Source of the DNA: Spirochaetales bacterium
GTDB lineage: Bacteria > Spirochaetota > Spirochaetia > ARS1246
Length of the DNA stretch: 5,294 nucleotides
Direction of reading: 5' to 3'
Assembly (NCBI GenBank): GCA_018644745.1
Contig: JABGPX010000229.1
Span: 1-5,294, forward strand
Position numbers and translations under genes: made by a program. The notes beneath the pieces are model-generated. The model saw only the letters and a list, made by a program, of their open reading frames with translations, did no database searches and had not been told where the DNA came from. Of the stretch, positions 1 through 5,294 are shown piece after piece (positions within the stretch are counted from its first letter, which is position 1; the number at the start of each line of letters is the position of its first letter).

Positions 1-281
1 ATTCCATCGGAGGAGCTCTTGGAGCTTCTCGAGCGGTTGTCGACGCCGGATGGATACCATACTCTCATCAGGTGGGGCAGACCGGGAAAACTGTTAATCC
101 TGTCGTTTATATCGCGTGCGGAATTTCCGGTGCTATTCAGCATTTAGCCGGTATGAAGAGCTCCGATGTAATTATCGCGATCAATAAAGATCCGAACGCG
201 CCGATTTTTGATGTCGCGGATTATGGTGTAGTAGGAGATCTCTTCGAAGTAGTTCCGGAAATATTGAAACAGATTGAGTAA
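1..281 (+). CDS. etfA: Electron transfer flavoprotein alpha subunit, C-terminal part (5' end outside window)
   Basis: The open frame runs from codon 3-5 through a TAA at 279-281 and gives the last 92 residues; the start is off the left edge. This is the FAD-binding domain II of EtfA. Visible motifs in order are [20 protein letters not shown] (isoalloxazine and ribityl contacts in the family), [16 protein letters not shown], and [21 protein letters not shown] close to the C-terminus, which contact the FAD ADP part. EtfA pairs with EtfB in the cytoplasm and passes electrons from acyl-CoA or other dehydrogenases to an acceptor; some EtfAB pairs bifurcate electrons, which this fragment cannot settle. 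etfB usually lies just upstream and would be expected to the left. The gene converges on the minus-strand sugar operon and ends about 20 bp before a hairpin terminator. The family call is very secure. Confidence 0.96.
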   Translation, partial: SIGGALGASRAVVDAGWIPYSHQVGQTGKTVNPVVYIACGISGAIQHLAGMKSSDVIIAINKDPNAPIFDVADYGVVGDLFEVVPEILKQIE

Positions 282-300
282 ATAAAATTTCTCAAGAAGA

Positions 301-338
301 AAAACAGCCGCGCCATTCATTTAGCGCGGTTTTTTTTT
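301..338. terminator. Bidirectional rho-independent terminator between etfA and the sugar operon
   Basis: A GC-rich stem, CCGCGC (308-313) with GCGCGG (324-329), closes a 10-nt loop and is followed on the plus strand by nine T (330-338), which suits termination of etfA. On the minus strand the stem is followed by CTGTTTTTCTTCT (complement of 293-305), a weaker U-rich tail that suits the operon read leftwards. A and T runs on the two sides can also pair and lengthen the stem. The stop codon of the dehydrogenase (337-339) sits inside the T-run side, so the two transcription units share one compact terminator. Confidence 0.88.
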
Positions 339-1530
339 AGGCCCGGGTTAAATTCTTCAAAAGGGCCTGTTTGACGCGCTCTTCTGATTCGATGGCCGGA
401 TCCAGATTGCACACCTTTCGCGCCACCTCTTCATAGCCTTTTGGGAGAATTGACTCGAAGAACTCGATATCTCCAGGGAAAATGGTTCCGGTCTCATCCG
501 GTGCTTTGAAATCGAATGCGGCTGCGGCGGCGCTGAGAATATTGTTGAACGGCAAATTGTGCTTTGCCGCAAGCAGCATAGATCCAATGAGGCGGTCGTC
601 TTTACCGAGTTTTCGCTGCAGATCTCGTCCAACCCGGTGAACCGTATCCTTCAATTCTCTATTCCCAAAACGGTAAAGAAGGTCTTCGATATGCTCCTCT
701 AGTTCCACCATAGAGAGATCCTCGGGATACTCTCTGTTCAACGCTGCGGCAGATTGGATCATGCAGGCTTGCACAGCGGTTTTCGTAGCAGGAACCTCCA
801 TATGCTCATAGATATAGAGAAGTGTCGGATTCTGCCTAAAGCCAAGGTATGCCGCAGCGGCGTGACCCAGATTATGGATAAACAGCTTTCTGTCTACATA
901 AGCGTGCACATTGTTCACTGGTTTTATGCCGTCGACGAGCGGGATACCGTTTCTGAATCCCTGTTTATCGACGATGAGAGTATTATATTCTTCGGCGAAA
1001 ACCTGCAGCGGATCAGTCTCCTTGTCTTCAAGTGTCATGATCGGCACCATCTTCCCAATGCTGGTTTCCACGCATCCTATCAGCGCGTCGAGTGCCTCGA
1101 TGTAAGGCAGGTTTTGGGTAAGCAGATCTTTGTACCAACGCGCCGCGTTACGCACATTTTCAGCGATTATGATGTCTATCCCGCCTCCGCCGGATTGCAT
1201 GCGCTTTTCGATTCCCTGTGAAATCACAGGTAAAATATATGGAATGGCTCCTTTGCCGACTGCAGTGGCGATTATCGTGGCATCTACGATTTCCGATGAA
1301 ACAGCGTCTGTATCCGAGCCGTCAACCCCGCGAACATTATGAACTTCTATTCGTTTATCCTGCTCGGAGTTTCTCTTCACTACTACACCGTAACGTCTTT
1401 CTTTGTTCAATGCGTTAATGAGGTTCTTATCAATGTCGATAAAAACGACCTCATAACCGGCCTTCGAAAAGAGCTGGCCGATAAAGGACCGGCCAATGTT
1501 TCCGCCGCCGAACATGACGAGTTTATTCAT
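337..1530 (-). CDS. MtlD-like polyol-phosphate dehydrogenase (mannitol-1-phosphate 5-dehydrogenase family)
   Basis: This 397-residue protein belongs to the polyol-specific long-chain dehydrogenase family; E. coli MtlD has 382 residues. The N-terminal Rossmann domain opens with FGGGNIGRSFIG (residues 7-18), and acidic D32 and D34 end the second strand, which suggests NAD(H) rather than NADP(H). The C-terminal domain carries the family's catalytic signature RKLFIHNLGH, with K215, N220 and H223 as the expected Lys/Asn/His set. Further conserved blocks are VDK (187-189), NNVHAYVDRKLF and the RVGRDLQRKLGKDDRLIGS region. The family oxidises mannitol-1-phosphate to fructose-6-phosphate, or the reverse, in the cytoplasm. 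The segment that reads DRIVP in E. coli MtlD is GKMVP here (159-163) and a Gly-rich loop sits near 113-117, so this is a divergent member and the exact polyol phosphate is uncertain. It is the last gene of the operon and its ATG overlaps the kinase stop by 4 bp (ATGA). Confidence 0.87.
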   Translation of the reverse strand: MNKLVMFGGGNIGRSFIGQLFSKAGYEVVFIDIDKNLINALNKERRYGVVVKRNSEQDKRIEVHNVRGVDGSDTDAVSSEIVDATIIATAVGKGAIPYILPVISQGIEKRMQSGGGGIDIIIAENVRNAARWYKDLLTQNLPYIEALDALIGCVETSIGKMVPIMTLEDKETDPLQVFAEEYNTLIVDKQGFRNGIPLVDGIKPVNNVHAYVDRKLFIHNLGHAAAAYLGFRQNPTLLYIYEHMEVPATKTAVQACMIQSAAALNREYPEDLSMVELEEHIEDLLYRFGNRELKDTVHRVGRDLQRKLGKDDRLIGSMLLAAKHNLPFNNILSAAAAAFDFKAPDETGTIFPGDIEFFESILPKGYEEVARKVCNLDPAIESEERVKQALLKNLTRA

Positions 1531-2714
1531 TTTTTGTTTTCCTGTATGTATTGATTATATATTGACTGAATGTGTTTTTTCTTCTCGCCGGGATACTTCT
1601 CGATATAGGTCCCGCCGATATAGAAACAGGCAAAATCACCGGAGGCGATACCCCAGATGCATGCTTCTCTTAAGTCGAAAGCTCCGCGGCCGGCATACTG
1701 CATCTGCGTAATGAGTGATGCGATTACTCCCCCCGCAAAGTTGTCCCCTGCTCCGGTGGTATCTCCGTGCACAGGACCTTCTACCCGTGCATCTTCTACG
1801 GCGTGGGACAGGGGCAGGACCGCCTTAATTGGGCTAAAAAATTCCCCGTTGGAGTAGGCGAAGACTTCCTTTGCTCCATTAGTAACTACCAGCGCGGAGG
1901 TTCCCTTTTCAATGAGTGACTTTGCCGCGGCATCTAGCGAGTCGCAGCCCGACAATCGCAGCGCTTCCTCATAATCGGTTATAAGGAGATCTATATTCTC
2001 GTAGGTCTCATCGGTCTCTCCAAGAGGCCAGGCTGAGTCAGGATTTCTCTTTTCATTGATGAAATCATAAACCGTCGTAACTATGGTAATACATCCCTTC
2101 TCTCTGGCTCGGTAGGTAAGGCTTGTGAGTGCTTCATGAACTCTGGGAATGAGGGCCGTACCGCCGAATAGGACAATATCCGCGTCGAAGAACTCTTCAT
2201 CTAACGCCTCCGGTATCATCCGCCAGGCCGCTCGAATGCCGTTAATAAAGGTCCGCTCACCAGCTCCGTCGTGAAAGCCGGGATCGGACAGGACATAAGT
2301 GATGGGCGCTTTCTCATCGATGGTTAGGAAGTGTTCGATATTCACCGGCGTTCTTTCTAGAATCTTTCGCAGCTTATCGCCTGTCTCGTCGTTTCCGTTT
2401 GTGCTGTAGAATGACGACGTTATCGGCATCTCTGCCAGGAGCTGCGCCGTGTTAATCAAGGCAACCACTCCCGGTCCACCGAGATTGAAGGCGTCTGGTT
2501 TCCTGTCCCCAACGATCTCTGCAAGCACTTCATCTGTGGATCTTTTACAAAAGGCCTCGAAATCCTCCGTAAGCACGAGTTTCCCCGGTTCGAGGCCACC
2601 GTCACCCGGTTCTTTTGATCGAAATCGGGAGAATCCGGCTTCGGCAAAGCTTATGTTTGTGTAAAGATAATCGGCTATTACGCTTCCAGTAGCATTGAGC
2701 TTTATGGGCTTCAT
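1527..2714 (-). CDS. PfkB/ribokinase-family sugar kinase with enlarged N-terminal region
   Basis: This 395-residue kinase of the ribokinase fold is expected to phosphorylate a ketose or related sugar with ATP in the cytoplasm. Signature 2 is plain: DTTGAGDNFAGG at 318-329, in which D324 is the catalytic base and the preceding Gly/Ala form the anion hole. Signature 1 is seen as NLGGPGVVALINTA (77-90), followed by GNDETG (107-112). It usually lies about 40 residues nearer the N-terminus, so the region at roughly 20-75, where this fold places its substrate lid, is larger than normal; members usually have 300-340 residues. The NxxE motif before the active site reads DYEE (D247 to E250), with Asp in place of Asn. 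The frame stays open up to an ATG at 2834, but the start at 2714 is chosen because MKPIKLNATGSVIADYLY gives the expected first beta strand and avoids a 113-bp overlap with the isomerase. It lies 7 bp after the isomerase stop and overlaps the dehydrogenase start. The ketose substrate (fructose, xylulose or other) is not determined. Confidence 0.86.
   Translation of the reverse strand: MKPIKLNATGSVIADYLYTNISFAEAGFSRFRSKEPGDGGLEPGKLVLTEDFEAFCKRSTDEVLAEIVGDRKPDAFNLGGPGVVALINTAQLLAEMPITSSFYSTNGNDETGDKLRKILERTPVNIEHFLTIDEKAPITYVLSDPGFHDGAGERTFINGIRAAWRMIPEALDEEFFDADIVLFGGTALIPRVHEALTSLTYRAREKGCITIVTTVYDFINEKRNPDSAWPLGETDETYENIDLLITDYEEALRLSGCDSLDAAAKSLIEKGTSALVVTNGAKEVFAYSNGEFFSPIKAVLPLSHAVEDARVEGPVHGDTTGAGDNFAGGVIASLITQMQYAGRGAFDLREACIWGIASGDFACFYIGGTYIEKYPGEKKKHIQSIYNQYIQENKK
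1540..1543 (-). promoter_or_regulatory. Ribosome binding site of the MtlD-like gene
   Basis: The minus strand reads AGGA, then 9 nt (AAACAAAAA), then the ATG at 1530-1528. The site lies inside the last codons of the kinase gene. With the ATGA stop/start overlap it points to translational coupling and supports ATG 1530 as the start, which also places the Rossmann glycine motif at the usual distance from the N-terminus. Confidence 0.6.
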
Positions 2715-2721
2715 AACAGCA

Positions 2722-3396
2722 TCACATATAGCGCGGGTAATCGACGGCCAACAGATGCAAAGGCTCGCGGTCTTCCTCGATTCCCGGGAATCTGCCGAGG
2801 TTTTCGAACCAACGATTGTCCTCGTTGTCGTCATTCACTGAGCTGACCTCGCCGACGAGTACTTTACCTTTGCCAGGTTCTCCGTAGAAGCGATGGTATA
2901 GTCCCTGGTAAAGACAGATGCTTTCTCCGGGTGAAAGGGCTACAGTCCCGCCAGGCTCCACCTCCCGGCTAACACCATCGACTCTAACGACCGGCGGCTG
3001 ATCAGAAAACTCTTCATTTTCCGTTGAGCTGTAGAGCTCGATTATGAGATTTCCACCGCCGCGATTGATAATATCTTCCATTTTTGACCAATGGAAATGG
3101 AACGGGGTTTCTTGATTTTCTTCTACAATCAGAATTTTTTCCCCGTATGGCTTTCTGTCTTTAAGGGGATTTCCGTTACGGAGAGTGAACGCCAAAAGCC
3201 CTCGTGCATAAAAATCGTCGCTGCTGAAAGGGGTGACATCCCACCCAAGCATATTATCAACGACCTCCGCGCAGGTTTTATACTGCCCTTTCCAGTCGTC
3301 GGGGCTCCAAAACGCCCAGGGGGGTAGGGCAAAACTATGCCTTGCGAAGAATTGCTGCGCTTTTATGATAATGTCATTTATTTGGCTTCTTGCCAT
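2722..3396 (-). CDS. D-lyxose ketol-isomerase (D-lyxose/D-mannose isomerase, cupin fold)
   Basis: This 224-residue protein closely resembles, from memory, the E. coli O157 D-lyxose isomerase (227 residues) over its whole length. Shared blocks include RSQINDII at the N-terminus, LGWDVT, FTLRNG, HFHWSKMEDIINRGGGNL, LSPGESICL, GLYHRF and LVGEVSSVNDD. The cupin metal site is visible as H100, H102, E107 and H168; the family uses Mn(II) or another divalent ion. These enzymes interconvert D-lyxose with D-xylulose and D-mannose with D-fructose in the cytoplasm. Start choice: the ATG at 3396 matches the E. coli start residue for residue (MARSQIND against MKRSAIND). An ATG at 3408 (MGKPMARS) is a real alternative, since GGGGG at 3418-3414 lies only 5 nt upstream of it. 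It is the first gene of a three-gene unit and its product would feed the kinase 7 bp downstream. The isomerase family call is strong; which sugar is physiological is inference. Confidence 0.92.
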   Translation of the reverse strand: MARSQINDIIIKAQQFFARHSFALPPWAFWSPDDWKGQYKTCAEVVDNMLGWDVTPFSSDDFYARGLLAFTLRNGNPLKDRKPYGEKILIVEENQETPFHFHWSKMEDIINRGGGNLIIELYSSTENEEFSDQPPVVRVDGVSREVEPGGTVALSPGESICLYQGLYHRFYGEPGKGKVLVGEVSSVNDDNEDNRWFENLGRFPGIEEDREPLHLLAVDYPRYM

Positions 3397-3438
3397 CGGC
3401 TTTCCCATCAACACCCCCGCCGAGATTTCATGAAGCCG

Positions 3439-3468
3439 ATTTTATCGTGTACCTTACGTGTATCGCAA
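3439..3468 (-). promoter_or_regulatory. Candidate sigma70-type promoter of the isomerase-kinase-dehydrogenase operon
   Basis: On the minus strand TTGCGA (3468-3463; 4 of 6 to TTGACA) is followed after 18 bp by TAAAAT (3444-3439; 5 of 6 to TATAAT). Transcription would begin near 3432, giving a leader of about 25-35 nt before the isomerase start. This lies in the only real gap on this strand, between the HMA gene stop and the isomerase. It is read by eye and the -35 match is modest. Confidence 0.5.
3446..3462 (-). repeat. Two direct TACACG repeats, 11 bp apart, in the promoter spacer
   Basis: The minus strand reads TACACGTAAGGTACACG. TACACG occurs at 3462-3457 and again at 3451-3446, a period of 11 bp or about one helical turn, so both copies face the same side of the DNA. 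They fill nearly the whole spacer of the candidate promoter, which is a possible regulator site. Two hexamers are little evidence on their own. Confidence 0.4.
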
Positions 3469-3481
3469 CCCATACGGGTTG
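3466..3481. repeat. 16-bp inverted repeat at the -35 of the operon promoter (operator candidate)
   Basis: CAACCC-ATAC-GGGTTG is a perfect 6-bp inverted repeat with a 4-bp centre. It starts 5 bp after the HMA gene stop codon and overlaps the TTGCGA -35 box. No T-run follows on either strand, so it is not a standard rho-independent terminator; a repressor or activator operator, or a 3'-end hairpin of the upstream transcript, are the likely roles. Confidence 0.45.
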
Positions 3482-3486
3482 GAAAG

Positions 3487-3726
3487 TTATTCCTCTATGC
3501 CTTCATCGGTTGAAAGAACCTGGGCGCTATAACCGATCTTATCAACAATACTTACTACATCATCTAAAACTTTTTCGGATCCCTCATACTCAACATAGGC
3601 TTTTTGGTCCGCCGTATTCACCCGCACTTTGCGGATACCCGCTATTTTCCGGCCCAGATGCTCGATAGTGTAAGCGCAGGAGCCACAGTGTGCTCCCTTA
3701 AGGGCAATCGTTCCGTTTCTTTTCAT
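3487..3726 (-). CDS. Small heavy-metal-associated (HMA) domain protein, CopZ/MerP-like
   Basis: With the ATG at 3726 this is a 79-residue cytosolic protein made of one HMA (ferredoxin-like, beta-alpha-beta-beta-alpha-beta) domain. The metal loop is GAHCGSCAYTIEHLG at residues 11-25, with C14 and C17 as the CxxC pair. It is followed by the typical strand VRVNTADQKAYVEYEG, a helix (51-63) and IGYSAQVL. Family members bind Cu(I), Hg(II), Zn(II) or similar and hand the metal to a P-type ATPase or regulator; no such partner lies in the window. The usual Met of GMxCxxC is Ala here and a His (H13) precedes the first Cys. A GTG at 3777 would add 17 residues, but the ATG gives the normal domain edge. 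Neither start has a strong ribosome site. It follows the barrel-protein gene on the same strand by 64 bp (13 bp from the GTG), so co-transcription is possible. Confidence 0.85.
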   Translation of the reverse strand: MKRNGTIALKGAHCGSCAYTIEHLGRKIAGIRKVRVNTADQKAYVEYEGSEKVLDDVVSIVDKIGYSAQVLSTDEGIEE

Positions 3727-3790
3727 GTATAGAATGTACTCAAAGATAGGGAGTGAGGGAAATTCTGTGGTTCCCACTACACGCAGTTTC

Positions 3791-5294
3791 TTAGAAGATT
3801 TCTGATCTCAGACCAAAAGCCAACTTAAATACAACACCGCCCTGAATATCTGATGAGATAAACCAAAGCTGACCTTCCGCGTACGCGGAAAATGCGTTGA
3901 ATATTTTCCATGCGTCAATCGAGAATCGGGCGATTTCAAGCTGAGCAATTACCGCCCCGAGCACTAATCCTTCCGGATTTATTTCCGTCGGATCTTCCGA
4001 CATGGTGAAATAAGAGAAGTTAGCGCCAATAGCAAGACTCGAAGACAGAAAATCTAAATCAGGACCAAAGAAGAAGCCATACGGCAGCACGCCGATATTC
4101 GCTAGTAATTTCGCTCCGATTAGATAACCGTCAAACCTTCCCGGAGGTGCCTGGCCAAAGAGCACCATGAGTTTTACATTGTTATCAAAGAAGGTTAGTC
4201 CCGCGCCAATCTCCCAAAAAGAGGCACCGAGGAAATGAGTATCAATAAAGAGACCTTGCACAAAGGCAGGCACTTGGTATTGAGTCTTATCGCCGGTTCG
4301 CAGCGCAACGGACACATCTGATAGTCCATTAGCATCCCATGCAGTTCCAGTAAGTAAGATCGAATCATTGAACCTCATGCCCTCTTCAGGCGATATGAGA
4401 TGAACTTCAGGAGGTGTGTCATCAACCATGAGTTGAGTCTTTGCCACCGCCGTTTTCCCATCAATAAATCTGGCTCGAACCAGTACATTCAGAACTCCGT
4501 CCTGCAGTTCTCCTGTCTCCAGCCTGTATTGCCAGATTTCCTTGCCTTTTGCTGAGGTAAAACTCTTGCCGTTGTCTACACTTATCTCAACCCGGGATAC
4601 TTCCCTATTCTTTAATATGGTCTTTGCGTTTTCATCACCTTCATCCGGCTGAGGAGCAAAGAACCCGGCCCTTCCTTTAAGCCATGGCCGCTGAGAAGCG
4701 AAATCTCCGGCCGAGAAATTATCAATAATTACCCAGGGTCCTTCACGTTCGAATATTCCTGTTCTTTCTTCCGATGTTATGACAGACCCGTCGTTTAGTT
4801 TTGCTTCGGCTCGCACCGTATGGACTCCGGTTGTCAGGCGTTCCGGGCTGATCGCAAGAGAGAAGTAGCCATACTGATTTATCTCAACCGCCTCGAAGAG
4901 CTTGCCGTCGATGTACAATGCAACCCGGTCCGGAGGATTGGGGGTGTCGATTCGGCCTTGCAGTTTGAACTCGCCACTGATTATTTCGCCGTGGGCGGGA
5001 AAAAGGATATCGATTGTGCTGTATTTTACCGAGGCTATTTTTCGAAAGTTCCGAGACAAATATCTTGTATTCTCCGCCTTATCATTCGCGGTAATTTTTA
5101 AATTGTACCAGCCTGGCGGAAGAGAAGATACATCGATATTCTCCAGAATAACTTCGTGGTTCGGCAGGTCCATTTCTATTACAGGATCTACCGGATTCTC
5201 TTCCGAAACATCACCTGATGTCGAGACTCCGATCGTGAGCGGAAGAATCTGGAGCTGCACATCATTCAGTTTGATAGAATCGGTCACGCGGCCC
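3791..5294 (-). CDS. Large envelope protein with Ig-like domains and C-terminal beta-barrel-like region (N-terminus outside window)
   Basis: The frame is open from the right edge (codon 5293-5291) to a TAA at 3793-3791, giving about 500 residues of a longer protein; the GTG at 5287 is internal and not a believable start. Residue numbers here count from that GTG. I do not recognise a named family. Beta-sandwich, Ig-like units appear near 35-85, 90-180 (INILFP-type opening strand, ALYIDGKLFE, GVHTVRAEAKLNDG) and 185-290 (VEISVDNGKSF, VLVRARFIDGKT). A fourth opens at DDTPPEVHLISPEEGMRF (289-306). From about 340 to 498 alternating hydrophobic and aromatic strands, Gly-rich turns and a terminal Phe (GLRSEIF) look like an outer-membrane beta-barrel end. 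This suggests a surface or periplasm-facing protein anchored in the outer membrane, an arrangement met in spirochaetes. The function is unknown; ligand binding or cell-surface scaffolding is only a guess. Confidence 0.75.
   Translation of the reverse strand, partial: GRVTDSIKLNDVQLQILPLTIGVSTSGDVSEENPVDPVIEMDLPNHEVILENIDVSSLPPGWYNLKITANDKAENTRYLSRNFRKIASVKYSTIDILFPAHGEIISGEFKLQGRIDTPNPPDRVALYIDGKLFEAVEINQYGYFSLAISPERLTTGVHTVRAEAKLNDGSVITSEERTGIFEREGPWVIIDNFSAGDFASQRPWLKGRAGFFAPQPDEGDENAKTILKNREVSRVEISVDNGKSFTSAKGKEIWQYRLETGELQDGVLNVLVRARFIDGKTAVAKTQLMVDDTPPEVHLISPEEGMRFNDSILLTGTAWDANGLSDVSVALRTGDKTQYQVPAFVQGLFIDTHFLGASFWEIGAGLTFFDNNVKLMVLFGQAPPGRFDGYLIGAKLLANIGVLPYGFFFGPDLDFLSSSLAIGANFSYFTMSEDPTEINPEGLVLGAVIAQLEIARFSIDAWKIFNAFSAYAEGQLWFISSDIQGGVVFKLAFGLRSEIF

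Noticed and set aside
754..1221. A 155-residue open frame on the plus strand, antisense to the MtlD-like gene
   Set aside because: It lies wholly inside a gene with clear family motifs, has no recognisable domain and is best explained as a shadow of the codon pattern.
2715..2834. Longer N-terminus for the kinase from the ATG at 2834
   Set aside because: The extra 40 residues overlap the isomerase gene out of frame and do not look like a kinase N-terminus (Ser/Arg/Thr-rich), while MKPIKLN at 2714 starts the expected first strand right after the isomerase stop.
3397..3414. GTG at 3414 as the isomerase start
   Set aside because: Family alignment favours the ATG at 3396, and the ATG at 3408 has the better-placed G-rich ribosome site; the GTG has neither.
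3466..3481. The CAACCC/GGGTTG inverted repeat as a rho-independent terminator of the HMA gene
   Set aside because: The sequence after it on the minus strand is GCGATACACG, not a U-rich tract; an operator role fits better.
3767..3777. Small hairpin GTGG-TTC-CCAC between the barrel gene and the HMA gene as a terminator
   Set aside because: The stem is only 4 bp and no T-run follows on the minus strand, so it cannot be called a terminator.
1..5294. CRISPR arrays, insertion sequences, tRNA or rRNA genes
   Set aside because: No regularly spaced repeats, transposase frames, paired terminal inverted repeats or tRNA-like clover leaf sequences were seen on either strand.

Overview
The window is a gene-dense, moderate-GC stretch of a Gram-negative-type bacterial chromosome. 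The best guess is a free-living spirochaete. That guess rests mainly on the Ig-like/beta-barrel envelope protein at the right edge and on the overall flavour of the sugar genes; there is no rRNA or other marker here, so the assignment is tentative.

Layout, left to right. Bases 1-281 (+) are the 3' end of etfA, the alpha subunit of electron transfer flavoprotein. It converges on a minus-strand cluster, and both sides share a bidirectional hairpin terminator (301-338). The minus-strand cluster, in order of transcription, is a D-lyxose/D-mannose isomerase of the cupin type (3396-2722), a PfkB/ribokinase-family sugar kinase (2714-1527) and an MtlD-like polyol-phosphate dehydrogenase (1530-337). 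The spacing is operon-like: 7 bp between the first two genes and a 4-bp ATGA overlap between the second and third. A candidate sigma70-type promoter lies just upstream of the isomerase (3439-3468). Its spacer holds two direct repeats 11 bp apart, and an inverted repeat overlaps its -35 element. Further upstream on the same strand are a small heavy-metal-associated (HMA) domain protein (3726-3487) and the C-terminal 500 residues of a large protein with Ig-like domains and a probable outer-membrane beta-barrel end (5294-3791, cut by the window edge).

The three sugar genes make a coherent route: aldose to ketose (isomerase), ketose to ketose phosphate (kinase), and ketose phosphate to or from polyol phosphate (NAD-dependent dehydrogenase). 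Two readings fit equally well: mannose/fructose/fructose-6-P/mannitol-1-P, or lyxose/xylulose/xylulose-5-P/pentitol-P. No transporter, regulator or phosphatase lies in the window to decide between them. The sugar module is the most interesting element. The kinase has an enlarged N-terminal region and an altered NxxE motif, and the dehydrogenase is a divergent member of its family, so their substrates may not be those of the nearest characterised relatives. No mobile element, CRISPR array, tRNA or rRNA was seen. No gene-free stretch is longer than about 100 bases.
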